Of a stretch of DNA of 64,000 nucleotides, positions 49,476-60,021 are shown piece by piece. The translations under genes were made by a program, and so were the position numbers. The stretch covers positions 166,381 to 230,380 of the forward strand of contig JACQFX010000013.1 in NCBI GenBank assembly GCA_016199835.1. Direction: 5' to 3'. The first letter of the stretch is position 1. The number at the start of each line of letters is the position of its first letter. The notes under the pieces were generated by a model. It was not told the DNA's origin, ran no database searches, and saw only the letters and a program-made list of their open reading frames with translations. This DNA comes from Nitrosomonadales bacterium (lineage in GTDB: Bacteria; Pseudomonadota; Gammaproteobacteria; Burkholderiales; Gallionellaceae).

Positions 49476-50294
49476 ATGTTCGCAACCGCCATCATCGTTT
49501 TTCGTGAAGTTCTGGAAGCCGCCATCATCATCGGCATCCTCGCCGCCGCCACACGCGGCATCCCCGGCAGTCGCCGCTGGCTGGCCGCCGGTCTGCTGGC
49601 TGGTCTCGTCGGCTCCGGCGTGGTTGCCACATTCACCGACGTGATCGGTTCGTTCGCCAGCGGCGTCGGACAGGAGTTGTTCAACGCCATCGTGCTCGGC
49701 ATCGCGGTGCTGATGCTGGCCTGGCACAACATCTGGATGTCGTCGCATGGCGCGGCGCTTGCCGCCAATGCCAAATCCGTAGGAAAAAATATCAGCGATG
49801 GCACCAGCGAATGTTCGGCGCTGCTGCTCATCGTGGGGCTGGCAGTGCTGCGCGAAGGATCGGAAACCGTGCTGTTCCTCTATGGTATCGCTGCATCGGG
49901 CGGCGGCGGACGCTCCTCCATGCTGCTCGGCGGCTTGTTCGGCACGCTGGCGGGCATCGCTGTCGGCTACACCATTTTCGCCGGGCTGCTGCGCATACCG
50001 ATGCGCTGGTTCTTTACCACGACCGGCATACTGGTATTGCTGCTGGCGTCCGGCATGGCCTCGCAGGCCGCACACTTCCTGATCCAGGCCGACCTGCTGC
50101 CCAGCCTCGCAGCACCACTGTGGGATACCTCTGCCTTGCTGCCAGAGAACGGAGTGCCCGGCATGTTGCTGCACAGCCTGATCGGCTACGACTCGCGCCC
50201 GGCTGGCATGCAGATCGTGTTTTATCTGACTGTGATGGCTGCCATCGTCGCAGGCATGCGCTGGGCACGCCACACGCATCGCTCCGCGAGATGA
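49476..50294 (+). CDS. FTR1/EfeU-family iron permease
   Basis: A 272-residue inner-membrane protein with seven helices. The two iron-handling motifs are FREVLEAAIIIGIL and LREGSETVLFLYG, both of the RExxE form. A GAGGAG-like site (AGGAGGG) precedes the ATG. It imports ferric or ferrous iron with its cupredoxin partner. No EfeB peroxidase is seen; the third gene is an outer-membrane-like protein. Confidence 0.9.
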   Translation: MFATAIIVFREVLEAAIIIGILAAATRGIPGSRRWLAAGLLAGLVGSGVVATFTDVIGSFASGVGQELFNAIVLGIAVLMLAWHNIWMSSHGAALAANAKSVGKNISDGTSECSALLLIVGLAVLREGSETVLFLYGIAASGGGGRSSMLLGGLFGTLAGIAVGYTIFAGLLRIPMRWFFTTTGILVLLLASGMASQAAHFLIQADLLPSLAAPLWDTSALLPENGVPGMLLHSLIGYDSRPAGMQIVFYLTVMAAIVAGMRWARHTHRSAR

Positions 50295-50304
50295 TGAAAA
50301 CATC

Positions 50305-51039
50305 ATGAAAAATATTCTGGCGGGCGCCCTGCTCCCTGCAATCCTCTTTTCCGCCCAGACTTGTGCCGAGCCTGCGGATTACGTATATGTGCCCGCAGTG
50401 CAATACGGCGAGCGCGAGATCGACTTCAAATACGGCACAGCCTCGCCAGTGGCCGGAAGCAGCGCGCAAGGCAGCAGCATCGGGTATGGCTATGGCGCCA
50501 CGGAATACTGGTTCACCGAGATTTACCTGAAGCAGGAACGCAACGGAGATGCAAACGTCACCATCGCCGAGTGGGAGAATAAATTCCAGCTCACCGAGAC
50601 CGGAAAGTATCCGGTTGATGCCGGTTTCATCGTTGAACTGGAAGCGCCACTAAGCGGCGATGCGCCCAAGGAGATCAGGCTGGGGCCATTGCTGCAAACC
50701 GAATTCGGGAGACTACAGTTGAACGGCAACCTGCTGTTCCAGCGCGCCTTCAACAAGGCGGACGGTACGGCATTCAGCACCGACATCGGTTACCAGTTGC
50801 AGGCCAAATACCGCTGGCGACCCGCTCTGGAACTCGGCCTGCAGGCCATGGGCGAAATGGGAAAATGGAATAACTGGGATAGCGCAGATCAGCAAAACCA
50901 TCGCATCGGCCCCGCAGTCTTCGGCAAGCTCGCGCTCGGCAACCGTCAGGTCATCAAGTACAACGCCGCGTGGCTGCTCGGCTCAAACGGGGCTGCGCCG
51001 GATCATACTGCGAGGATACAGATAGAGTATGAATTCTGA
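50305..51039 (+). CDS. Exported beta-barrel-like protein in the iron permease operon
   Basis: A 244-residue protein with a signal peptide (MKNILAGALLPAILFSAQTCA) and alternating strands ending in IQIEYEF, the terminal Phe typical of outer-membrane barrels. ATEYWFTEIYLKQERNGD and GPLLQTEFGRLQLNGNLLF are strand pairs. Function is not known; its place 10 nt after the permease suggests an iron-related outer-membrane role. Confidence 0.7.
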   Translation: MKNILAGALLPAILFSAQTCAEPADYVYVPAVQYGEREIDFKYGTASPVAGSSAQGSSIGYGYGATEYWFTEIYLKQERNGDANVTIAEWENKFQLTETGKYPVDAGFIVELEAPLSGDAPKEIRLGPLLQTEFGRLQLNGNLLFQRAFNKADGTAFSTDIGYQLQAKYRWRPALELGLQAMGEMGKWNNWDSADQQNHRIGPAVFGKLALGNRQVIKYNAAWLLGSNGAAPDHTARIQIEYEF

Positions 51040-51060
51040 GTAGCACAGCCCCGAAACAAA

Positions 51061-51513
51061 TCAAACCATGCGGGTAAATGAAGAACTGCTTGCGGTGGGA
51101 GCCGGCAGTTCCGCCAGCAGTCCGCGCGCCTTGTCTGCCACTTCATTATCTGGAGCAATTTCCACGATTTGCTGCCAGAGCGCACGTGCCCCTTCTTCAT
51201 CGAACTTCTCGCGCTGCAACAACAAACCCAGATTCATGTAGGCATGCACAAAGCCGGGATCACTGGCGATCGCCTTGCGGAAAGAGACCTCGGATAAGCC
51301 GATATCGTTATTGCGCCAATACATCGTACCCAGATCCGTACGTACACCCGGCATATCGGAGTTGATGTCCAGCGCACGCAGGTAGTAGCTGATGGCAAGC
51401 CCCGCGTCGCCTATGTCGTAATAGTAATTACCCAGGGAAACTGCCGCCTCGACATCGTTGACATCCCGGCTTAGCCTGTCCTTGAGTTCCGCTATGGTAT
51501 ACGTTGCTTGCAT
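51061..51513 (-). CDS. TPR repeat protein
   Basis: A 150-residue soluble protein with three TPR units between about 20 and 125 (AAVSLGNYYYDIGDAGLAIS; VRTDLGTMYWRNNDIGLSE; AYMNLGLLLQREKFDEEGA). It is probably a protein-interaction adaptor. It converges with the iron operon and is divergent from rhlE. Confidence 0.8.
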   Translation of the reverse strand: MQATYTIAELKDRLSRDVNDVEAAVSLGNYYYDIGDAGLAISYYLRALDINSDMPGVRTDLGTMYWRNNDIGLSEVSFRKAIASDPGFVHAYMNLGLLLQREKFDEEGARALWQQIVEIAPDNEVADKARGLLAELPAPTASSSSFTRMV

Positions 51514-51626
51514 GAACTATCTCCAACTGATATTTGGTTAATTAAGAAGCCTCGTGCGCCACGCACGCACGAGGAATACGTGCAATTATAGCAAAAGTCG
51601 GCAATAACACTGCCAGCAAATATTCC

Positions 51627-51654
51627 TTGCTTTCTCCTTTCATCTGCCTATAAT
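51627..51654 (+). promoter_or_regulatory. Promoter of rhlE
   Basis: TTGCTT at 51627-51632 and TATAAT at 51649-51654, 16 nt apart. The predicted start near 51661 would give a leader of about 190 nt. Confidence 0.7.
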
Positions 51655-51660
51655 GCGCGC

Positions 51661-51849
51661 CTCGCTGCGATGTTCGTGCAGCGTTAGGTTCATCGTTTCC
51701 TGACCTCCGGCGTTTTTAACGCACTCTTGCTTCACCGGTTAGCGACGATGTATTTGCGCCGGTAGAGGCTATATACCCCCTACTGAATTTTATTGTGTGG
51801 CTCCATAGCCACGCATGCGCTGTGGCTTTTATCTTCTTAAGGAATCACT
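51661..51849 (+). promoter_or_regulatory. Structured 5' leader of rhlE with alternative hairpins
   Basis: Hairpins visible: CGCTGC/GCAGCG at 51663-51684; ACCGG/CCGGT enclosing about 51735-51764; GTAGAGG/CCCCTAC near 51763-51783; and near the end GTGGCT (51797-51802), AGCCAC (51807-51812) and GTGGCT (51822-51827). The middle arm can pair with either neighbour, and the second pairing is followed by TTTTATCTTCTT, a terminator layout. This looks like an attenuator that could sense helicase level or temperature. No gene lies in the 336-nt gap. Confidence 0.55.
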
Positions 51850-53382
<1,533 letters not shown>

Positions 53383-53400
53383 ACGCAGCACCATGCAAAA

Positions 53401-53437
53401 ATGAATAAGGCACGCTCCGGCGTCGTGCCTTATTCAT
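53401..53437. terminator. Bidirectional terminator between rhlE and the RMD1-like gene
   Basis: ATGAATAAGGCACG at 53401-53414 pairs perfectly with CGTGCCTTATTCAT at 53424-53437 (14 bp, 9-nt loop). It is placed between convergent genes. Confidence 0.8.
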
Positions 53438-53458
53438 TTGTCTTGTCTATGCGTGCCG

Positions 53459-54262
53459 TCAATGCAGGAACTTGTCGCTCAGTTCGACCAGGCTGATGAC
53501 GATCTCGAACACGATCAGTCCGATCACATACCACTCTAGTTTGTGCAACTGCTTGTTGTCCCACACGTCGGCCAAAGTCTGCGCGGTATCCGAGATCAGG
53601 CCCAGCTTTCGATCCAGCGCCGATTGGCGCTCCATCAATTCAAACTCATCTTCGAGGCTGGCATATAAACCTTCGAGATGCGGGAAATTCCATAAGGTTT
53701 CCGGCTTGTCGCCGATCTCGGCGCGACCCACCATGCGATGCTCGATCAACAGCATGGAACCGATCTTGGACAGCAGTTTTCTGGAATCGGCGCTTACCTT
53801 GCCGTATGTGGCCAGTTCCTGCGCCAGCGGTTCGATCTTGTCAAATTCACCCGCGACCTTTTTCTCGTACTGCGTGAGCACCAGATTCTTGCTCAATGCA
53901 TCGGCGATGACCTGCATTTTCTCCAGCGAAATTTCGTCCAGCGATACCGCCCCGCTCTGCACGCCGACACTGTTCCTGCCGCAGTGTATTTCCAGTTCTT
54001 CGACTTCCGGCGCTGGGTAAGCATTGGTCAGCAATGGCTTGAGCGTCTCGATGAAGCGCACTTCGTCCAGGCTCTTCACTCCGAACAGCACCACTACACC
54101 GTAACGGAACAGCACGGCGATGCCACCTTCGCTATCCACCTCCAGCGTCAGCGGCGTAGTAGCCAGACAATCGGCGATCTTGAACAGTTTCAAATCCAGC
54201 CGGTCGCCCAATAGCAGCGCGCGCGCTTTCAAATCCTGGCGGTTGTTTAATCGAAGTTCCAT
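53459..54262 (-). CDS. RMD1/DUF155 family protein
   Basis: A 267-residue protein. The N-terminal part has [20 protein letters not shown], the central part a helical [19 protein letters not shown] stretch and [18 protein letters not shown], and the C-terminus one membrane helix ([20 protein letters not shown]). This matches the RMD1 (DUF155) family, conserved from bacteria to mitochondria, where yeast members act in meiotic division or mitochondrial translation. The bacterial role is unknown; it is probably a tail-anchored inner-membrane protein. Confidence 0.85.
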   Translation of the reverse strand: MELRLNNRQDLKARALLLGDRLDLKLFKIADCLATTPLTLEVDSEGGIAVLFRYGVVVLFGVKSLDEVRFIETLKPLLTNAYPAPEVEELEIHCGRNSVGVQSGAVSLDEISLEKMQVIADALSKNLVLTQYEKKVAGEFDKIEPLAQELATYGKVSADSRKLLSKIGSMLLIEHRMVGRAEIGDKPETLWNFPHLEGLYASLEDEFELMERQSALDRKLGLISDTAQTLADVWDNKQLHKLEWYVIGLIVFEIVISLVELSDKFLH

Positions 54263-54403
54263 GAGACACCTGAAGTAATCGTTGGCGCAGCATATTGCGC
54301 AAGCAACACAGCGTCAAATAACAAACCAACACATACCCGGGAAACAGGCATAGAATGTCCTGTGCAGTTTTCATGTAGTCCAACCAGGAAACAGGAGGAC
54401 ATC

Positions 54404-55000
54404 ATGCCCAACATCCCTATAGACCCGTCCGCGCTCAACCAGCTGTTCTTCGATGCGCACACCTACAATGCCTGGCAAGACCGCCCCGTACCGGATGAGT
54501 TGTTGCACCGTCTCTACGAGACTTTCCGCATGGGGCCGACCTCGGCCAACAATTGCCCGGCACGCATCGTGTTCGTCAAATCCAAAGCCGCTAAAGAAAA
54601 ACTCCAGCCGGCATTGATGGAAGGCAACCGTGCCAAGACCATGGCCGCACCCGTCACCGCCATCATCGGCTATGACCTGCGCTTCTATGAGAAACTCGGC
54701 AAATTATTTCCAAACGCACCCGATGCGGCGAGCTGGTTCAACAAGGACGAGCAGACCACATTCACCAACGCATTCCGCAATGGCACGCTGCAAGGCGCTT
54801 ACCTCATCGTCGCGGCCCGTGCCTTGGGTCTCGACTGCGGGCCGATGTCCGGCTTCGACAACGCGCTGGTAGATAAACTGTTCTTTGCGGGCACGAACGT
54901 GAAATCGAATTTCCTGTGCAACCTCGGCTACGGCGATGCCAAGGGCGTGTATCCGCGCAACCCGAGGCTGGCATTCGAGGAAGCATGCAGCATCGCCTGA
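54404..55000 (+). CDS. rutE: Malonic semialdehyde reductase-like nitroreductase-family protein
   Basis: A 198-residue FMN-binding protein of the RutE/nitroreductase fold. [20 protein letters not shown] and [17 protein letters not shown] hold the FMN-contacting Arg and Ser/Asn; [16 protein letters not shown] and [19 protein letters not shown] complete the site. RutE reduces malonic semialdehyde from pyrimidine breakdown, but no other rut genes are here, so a general reductase role is possible. ATG 54404 has AGGAGG upstream. Confidence 0.87.
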   Translation: MPNIPIDPSALNQLFFDAHTYNAWQDRPVPDELLHRLYETFRMGPTSANNCPARIVFVKSKAAKEKLQPALMEGNRAKTMAAPVTAIIGYDLRFYEKLGKLFPNAPDAASWFNKDEQTTFTNAFRNGTLQGAYLIVAARALGLDCGPMSGFDNALVDKLFFAGTNVKSNFLCNLGYGDAKGVYPRNPRLAFEEACSIA

Positions 55001-55003
55001 CGC

Positions 55004-55297
55004 TCAGACGCAACCGGTAGGCTTGGGCATGCCGCCGTATTTGGTGATCGGCTTCATCGGCCCGGTCATCCACAGATCGAATATTTCTTTCTGATCTATG
55101 CCGATATGCCTGGCAAACTTGCGTATCGGGGGCACCGTGCCGAACTCCTCATAAAATTCGCGCGCCTTGAGTATCTGTTCCCACTTCTTCTCGTCCAGCT
55201 CGAAGCCGTCCGCCTCGGCCATCGCGCGACCTATCTCCGGCGTCCAGTCGCTCATGTCGGCGAGATAACCGTCGCCGTCTCTATTCGGGGTTTGCAT
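55004..55297 (-). CDS. TusE/DsrC/DsvC family sulfur-carrier protein
   Basis: A 97-residue protein ending GGMPKPTGCV with the penultimate catalytic Cys of the family. WTPEIGRAMAEADGFELDE and REFYEEFGTVPPIRKFARHI are typical. True DsrC has a second Cys about ten residues before the last; here that position is Thr (PITKYGG), so it is the TusE-like, single-Cys type. It may serve tRNA thiolation or sulfur trafficking. No tusBCD or dsr genes adjoin it. It is convergent with rutE. Confidence 0.88.
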   Translation of the reverse strand: MQTPNRDGDGYLADMSDWTPEIGRAMAEADGFELDEKKWEQILKAREFYEEFGTVPPIRKFARHIGIDQKEIFDLWMTGPMKPITKYGGMPKPTGCV

Positions 55298-55326
55298 GGT
55301 GTACTCCTTTCAAATTCAACTAACAA

Positions 55327-56793
55327 TCAAGACGAACAACTCACTTCGATGCGCGGCATCTCGGCTGGTGCCGGCAAAGCATAGCGTTCCATCCCCGGCT
55401 GCTCCGCATAGGGGGCGCGCAGCAATCGTAACAGCCGATCCACTTCGGAAAAATCGCGCTGCTGCGCTTGGCTGATGGCAGTCTGCGCCAGATGATTGCG
55501 CAGCACATATTTCGGATTCACTTTATCCATGCGTGCCTTGCGTTCAGCATCCACGCTCGCCTCGCCGTGCAAACGTGTGCGATAGCGCGCGGCCCAGGCA
55601 TTGAAGGCAGCGCGATCCACGAACTGGTCGCGCAGCATTTCGTTCACACTATCCGGCGCGGAATCGAACCGACCCAGATCGCGGAATAGATTGGTGTAGT
55701 CGAGCTGACTGTCCTGCATCATGTCGAGCAAGGCGATGACCAGATCCAGATCGCCCTCCTGCGCCTGGCTCAGACCGAGTTTCTGCCGCATCAATGCGGT
55801 GCCGTAGGTCCAGAAGATAGCACTGTAATTTTCAAGCAGCGCACTGCTTTCTTCTTCCGCGACCAGTGGCGTGAGCGCCTGCGCCAAGGCAGAGAGATTC
55901 CACAGGCCGATCTGCGGTTGCTGGTGGAAGGCATAGCGGCCTTCGGTGTCGGAGTGGTTGCAGATGAATGCCGGATCGTAACGCTCCATGAAACCGAACG
56001 GACCGTAGTCGAACGTCAGCCCGAGGATGGACATGTTATCGGTGTTCATCACGCCATGCGCGAAACCCACCGCCTGCCACTGCGCCATCAGGTGCGCAGT
56101 GCGCGTGACGACCTCCTGCAAGAAGCGTACATATTTATCCGCCAGCCCATGCAGATGAGGGAAATGTTTGGCGATGACGTAGTCCGCCAGCGTGGCGATG
56201 TGCGCATACTGCTGGCGGTAATAGAACACCTCGAACGAGCCGAAGCGCACATGCGAAGGCGCGAGTCGCGTTATCACGGCCGCCGTCTCCCTCGTCTCGC
56301 GATACACCGGCACATCGCTGCCCACGATGCACAAGGCCCGCGTGCTGGGGATGCCCAGGCCGTGCATCGCCTCCGAACACAGATATTCGCGTATGCTGGA
56401 GCGCAACACGGCACGACCGTCGCCCTGCCGCGAATAAGGCGTGCGCCCGGCACCCTTGATCTGCACATCCCATGTTTCACCGGCACGGTTCCTGATCTCA
56501 CCCAGCAGGATTGCGCGCCCATCGCCCAACTGCGGCACGTAATAGCCAAACTGGTGCCCGGCATACAACATCGCCAGCGGCTCGCTGCCCGGCGGCAGCC
56601 GATTGCCGCTGAAATACTCGGCGAAGTCGGGGCGAGCGGCCTCGTCCGCCGGCATATCGATCAGCGCCGCCGCATCGGCATTGAAGCTTACCAGGTAAGG
56701 CGCGGGCAATGGCGTGGGATCGAGGCGGCTATGAAATACATCCGGCAGACGCGCAAACGTGTTATCGAAATTCAACTGCTCCAGGGTATTCAT
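55327..56793 (-). CDS. selO: Protein adenylyltransferase SelO (YdiU)
   Basis: A 488-residue pseudokinase-fold enzyme that transfers AMP to Ser/Thr/Tyr of proteins in redox stress. It has YAGHQFGYYVPQLGDGRAIL, KGAGRTPYSRQGDGRAVLRS with the nucleotide-binding residues, HGVMNTDNMSILGLTFDYGP with the metal-binding Asn/Asp, and NPKYVLRNHLAQ. It ends EVSCSS with the conserved Cys. ATG 56793 (MNTLEQLNFDN) is the family start. A perfect palindrome lies 37 nt upstream. Confidence 0.95.
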   Translation of the reverse strand: MNTLEQLNFDNTFARLPDVFHSRLDPTPLPAPYLVSFNADAAALIDMPADEAARPDFAEYFSGNRLPPGSEPLAMLYAGHQFGYYVPQLGDGRAILLGEIRNRAGETWDVQIKGAGRTPYSRQGDGRAVLRSSIREYLCSEAMHGLGIPSTRALCIVGSDVPVYRETRETAAVITRLAPSHVRFGSFEVFYYRQQYAHIATLADYVIAKHFPHLHGLADKYVRFLQEVVTRTAHLMAQWQAVGFAHGVMNTDNMSILGLTFDYGPFGFMERYDPAFICNHSDTEGRYAFHQQPQIGLWNLSALAQALTPLVAEEESSALLENYSAIFWTYGTALMRQKLGLSQAQEGDLDLVIALLDMMQDSQLDYTNLFRDLGRFDSAPDSVNEMLRDQFVDRAAFNAWAARYRTRLHGEASVDAERKARMDKVNPKYVLRNHLAQTAISQAQQRDFSEVDRLLRLLRAPYAEQPGMERYALPAPAEMPRIEVSCSS

Positions 56794-56829
56794 ATGCTCA
56801 GACTGGATGGATTCAGGGTATGCGCATTT

Positions 56830-56852
56830 TACCATAGTAAATTACTATGGTA
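56830..56852. promoter_or_regulatory. Perfect 23-nt palindrome upstream of selO
   Basis: TACCATAGTAA, a central A, then TTACTATGGTA: eleven-base arms with no mismatch, 37 nt before the selO start. It has the size and symmetry of a dimeric repressor site. No T-run follows, so a terminator is unlikely. Confidence 0.55.
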
Positions 56853-56932
56853 TTTATTGCTGCATGGCAGGGGCTGCATTTCTGCGACAGGTCTTGCTTC
56901 TCGTCAGATTATTATTAACTGATGCGGCCAGT

Positions 56933-57604
56933 CTAGTCGGCCGAAATCCCCAGCTCCGCATACAGCTTGCCGACCAGCGCACGCAGTTCACCCATTTCCG
57001 CTTCCAGCTTGGCAACATTGGCCTTGAGCGCGGCGATCTCGCCCACCGTCACATCAGCCGAGGGGCTGGCGTATGCGTTGACAGCACGCTCTTCAATGGC
57101 AGGCGCACCCGAGAGCAGATGCGCCCAGCGGTTCTCGCGCGCACCGGGCTGGCGCGGCAATTCCACGACCAGCGCGCCCGCTTCGCGTTCTGCCAGCTCC
57201 GTCAGAAAACTTTCGACGGAAGAGATGTCGGCGAACTTGTGCAGGCGTTCGCTGTTGATGCGCAGCTCGCCCGCCGTCTGCGGTCCGCGCAACATCAACG
57301 TGGCCAGCAAGGCCGTGGACTGTGTGGGAATGCGCAGCACGCGCTCGGCGTTGTGCGCATAACGCGCCACCCGTCCGCCGCTGGACTCCATCACCAGCGA
57401 CATGAACTTCAGGCTATCCACCGCCGCCTGCACCTCGGCCTCGGAAGCCTCGATGATGGGATCGCGGCTGGTCTTCTGATTGCAGCCCGACACCAGCGCA
57501 TTCAACGTCAACGGATAAGTATCCGGCACCGTACGCTGCTTCTCTGCGAGCACACCCAGCACGCGGGTTTCGAGGAGGGAAAGGACGGGAAGATTGCTGG
57601 TCAT
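56933..57604 (-). CDS. YceH/DUF480 family protein
   Basis: A 223-residue protein with tandem winged-helix domains. LSLLETRVLGVLAEKQRTVP and YPLTLNALVSGCNQKTSRDP are the family signatures; LMLRGPQTAGELRINSERLH marks the second domain. A C-terminal coiled coil (AALKANVAKLEAEMGELRAL) follows. DNA binding is likely from the fold; the target is not known. Confidence 0.92.
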   Translation of the reverse strand: MTSNLPVLSLLETRVLGVLAEKQRTVPDTYPLTLNALVSGCNQKTSRDPIIEASEAEVQAAVDSLKFMSLVMESSGGRVARYAHNAERVLRIPTQSTALLATLMLRGPQTAGELRINSERLHKFADISSVESFLTELAEREAGALVVELPRQPGARENRWAHLLSGAPAIEERAVNAYASPSADVTVGEIAALKANVAKLEAEMGELRALVGKLYAELGISAD

Positions 57605-57682
57605 GGTTGCAAGTAAGGTAATGAAATTTTATTCGGTGCATCCTGGCATCAAAATCCAGCGCAGGCTGCGAGCCCATGTGGC

Positions 57683-58849
57683 TTATGCAACCTGCCCGGC
57701 AGCATACCCTGACGCCCATGCCCATTGGAAGTTGTAGCCACCCAACTGACCGGTGACGTCCACGACTTCACCGATGAAATACAGACCCGGCACGTCGTTG
57801 GCCTGCATGGTTTTTGAGGACAGCGCATGCGTATCCACGCCGCCGCAGGTGACCTCGGCCTTGCCGTAGCCCAGCGTGCCGGTCGGCGTGATTTGCCAGT
57901 CGTGCAGATGCGCGGCCAGCATTGCGAACTCCTTTTCGGAATACTGATTGAGCGGTTTGTTCTCCAGCCATTGTGTGGCGAGTATCCCGGCGAGACGCAC
58001 GGGAAAATGCTGCGCGAGAAAATTATCCAGCAACATGCGGCTGCCGCGCTGCTCTGCCAATAGCTGCGACGCATCACGCTCCGGCAACAGGTCAATGTGC
58101 AGCGGCTGGCCGCGTTCCCAGTAGGACGAGATTTGCAGTATGGCCGGGCCGCTCAGGCCGCGATGGGTGAACAGCAGATTTTCGCGGAAGGATTGTTTGC
58201 CGGAACGAACCACGGCGTCCACCGAGATTCCGGCCAGATCGGCCCAGACTTTCCACTCTTCCGGATGGAAGCTCAACGGCACGAGGCCGGGTTTGAGTTT
58301 GGTGACGGTCAGGCCGAACTGCTCCGCGATCTTATAGCCGTATGGAGTTGCGCCTGTCCTGGGTATGGACAGTGCGCCGGTGGCAACGACCAGAGATTCC
58401 GCAAGATACTTGCCACGGCTGGTACCCACATGGAACGCATCGCTGCGCACTATCTCCTGCACCTCGCACGGCATGCACCAGCGCACACCCGCCGCATCGC
58501 ATTCGCTCTTCAGCATGGCGATGATGGCTTCCGAGCCGTCGTCGCAAAACAGTTGGCCGAGTTTTTTCTCGTGATAGCCGATGCCGTGTTTATCCAGCAA
58601 TGCGATGAAATGTTGCGGCGTGAAACGCGCCAGCGCGGAACGGCAGAAATGCGGATTAGCGGAAATATAATTTTCCGGCCTGGCGTTGAGATTGGTGAAA
58701 TTGCAGCGCCCGCCGCCGGAGATGCGGATTTTTTCCGCAAGTGCGGCAACGTGATCGAGCAGCAGTACCGAGCGTCCGCGCTGCGCTGCGGTCAGCGCGC
58801 ACATCATGCCCGCCGCACCGGCGCCGATGATGGCCACATCGATATCCAA
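57683..58849 (-). CDS. FAD-dependent oxidoreductase, HI0933/YhiN family
   Basis: A 388-residue flavoprotein. The dinucleotide loop DVAIIGAGAAGMMCALTAA lies at the start, followed by ISGGGRCNFTNLN and LVVATGALSIPRTGATPYGY. The C-terminal FAD block GEVVDVTGQLGGYNFQWAW closes the site. The substrate is unknown for this family. The start is uncertain: a TTG at 58849, just after the dnaQ stop, begins directly at the FAD loop, while a TTG at 58906 would add 19 residues and overlap dnaQ. I prefer the shorter form. Confidence 0.9.
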   Translation of the reverse strand: MDIDVAIIGAGAAGMMCALTAAQRGRSVLLLDHVAALAEKIRISGGGRCNFTNLNARPENYISANPHFCRSALARFTPQHFIALLDKHGIGYHEKKLGQLFCDDGSEAIIAMLKSECDAAGVRWCMPCEVQEIVRSDAFHVGTSRGKYLAESLVVATGALSIPRTGATPYGYKIAEQFGLTVTKLKPGLVPLSFHPEEWKVWADLAGISVDAVVRSGKQSFRENLLFTHRGLSGPAILQISSYWERGQPLHIDLLPERDASQLLAEQRGSRMLLDNFLAQHFPVRLAGILATQWLENKPLNQYSEKEFAMLAAHLHDWQITPTGTLGYGKAEVTCGGVDTHALSSKTMQANDVPGLYFIGEVVDVTGQLGGYNFQWAWASGYAAGQVA

Positions 58850-58850
58850 G

Positions 58851-59558
58851 CTATGCCTGTGTTTCGAGTTGCTGCCACAAACAAGCGCCCTTGCTGGCTT
58901 TGGCAATATCGGTCAGTTGCTGCGCGTGTTGCGCCAGATCTTCTGCGCTGGCGAGCAGCACACGCACAGGCACGCGCGGCATGTCGCCGGACGCGGCGAC
59001 CATCTGCTCGTCCTGTTCACCGCCCTCGCCCAGCAGGCTGTCCTGTCCGCGCGTCATCGCCAGATAGACCTCACCCAGCAACTCGGTGTCGAGCAACGCG
59101 CCGTGCAAGGTACGGTGCGAGTTGTCGATCTGGTAGCGGTCGCACAGCGCATTCAGGTTGTTCTTCTTGCCCGGATGCAGTTCCTTCGCCAGTTTCAGCG
59201 TGTCTATTACGCTGGGACAGTGATGGCTCAACACAGGCAATCCGGCCAGTTCGAGCTCCTTGTTGAGGAAGCCGACATCGAACGGCGCGTTGTGGATGAT
59301 AAGTTCTGCGCCGCCGATGAATTCAAGCAAGGCGGGCGCGATCTCGGCGAACTTCGGTTCGTCATGCAAACGCTCCAGCGTCAGGCCATGCACTTCAGCA
59401 GCACCCGCGTCTATCTCGCGCTCCGGATTCAGATAACGATGAAAGCGTCGCTCGGAAACCTTGCGGTTGCTGATTTCAATGGCCGCCACTTCGATGACGC
59501 GATGGCCTTGTTTGGGATCGAGGCCGGTGGTTTCGGTGTCCAGCAGTATCTGTCTCAT
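58851..59558 (-). CDS. dnaQ: DNA polymerase III epsilon subunit (3'-5' exonuclease)
   Basis: A 235-residue DEDDh exonuclease that proofreads for Pol III. ExoI is [16 protein letters not shown], ExoII is [17 protein letters not shown], and ExoIII includes [19 protein letters not shown] with catalytic His and Asp. The C-terminal tail for alpha-subunit binding is present. Its start overlaps the rnhA stop by 4 bp. Confidence 0.95.
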   Translation of the reverse strand: MRQILLDTETTGLDPKQGHRVIEVAAIEISNRKVSERRFHRYLNPEREIDAGAAEVHGLTLERLHDEPKFAEIAPALLEFIGGAELIIHNAPFDVGFLNKELELAGLPVLSHHCPSVIDTLKLAKELHPGKKNNLNALCDRYQIDNSHRTLHGALLDTELLGEVYLAMTRGQDSLLGEGGEQDEQMVAASGDMPRVPVRVLLASAEDLAQHAQQLTDIAKASKGACLWQQLETQA

Positions 59559-60010
59559 GGCGTTTGCCCGTTCAATATTTCTTCTACCCCGCGATTTGCC
59601 AACTGATCCGCGCGCTCGTTGCCATCATGTCCGGCATGTCCCTTGATCCACACCCACTGGATATGGTGCTTGCCCGCCAGCTCATCCAGCACACGCCACA
59701 GGTCTTCGTTCTTCACGGGTTTCTTGTCGGCGGTTTTCCAGCCGCGCTTCTTCCAGTTATGCACCCATTCGCTGATGCCCTGTTGCACGTATTTTGAATC
59801 GGTGTGCAATATCACGCGGCACGGGCGCTTCAGCGCTTCGAGTGCGCGGATCGCGGCCAGCAGCTCCATGCGGTTGTTCGTGGTGTGCGCCTCGCCGCCG
59901 CACAACTCGCGCTCCTTGCCATTCATCTGCAACAGTGCGCCCCAGCCGCCCACGCCGGGGTTGCCCTTGCATGCGCCGTCGGTGAATATTTCGACCGCTT
60001 CTTCGTTCAT
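59555..60010 (-). CDS. rnhA: Ribonuclease HI
   Basis: A 151-residue RNase H that removes RNA from RNA-DNA hybrids. Catalytic Asp lies in [20 protein letters not shown], Glu in [17 protein letters not shown], Asp in [17 protein letters not shown], and the last Asp in [16 protein letters not shown] 60010 is used because CAGGAACG lies upstream and the length then matches E. coli. An ATG at 60025 is an alternative. rnhA-dnaQ adjacency is common. Confidence 0.95.
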   Translation of the reverse strand: MNEEAVEIFTDGACKGNPGVGGWGALLQMNGKERELCGGEAHTTNNRMELLAAIRALEALKRPCRVILHTDSKYVQQGISEWVHNWKKRGWKTADKKPVKNEDLWRVLDELAGKHHIQWVWIKGHAGHDGNERADQLANRGVEEILNGQTP

Positions 60011-60021
60011 CGTCGTTCCTG

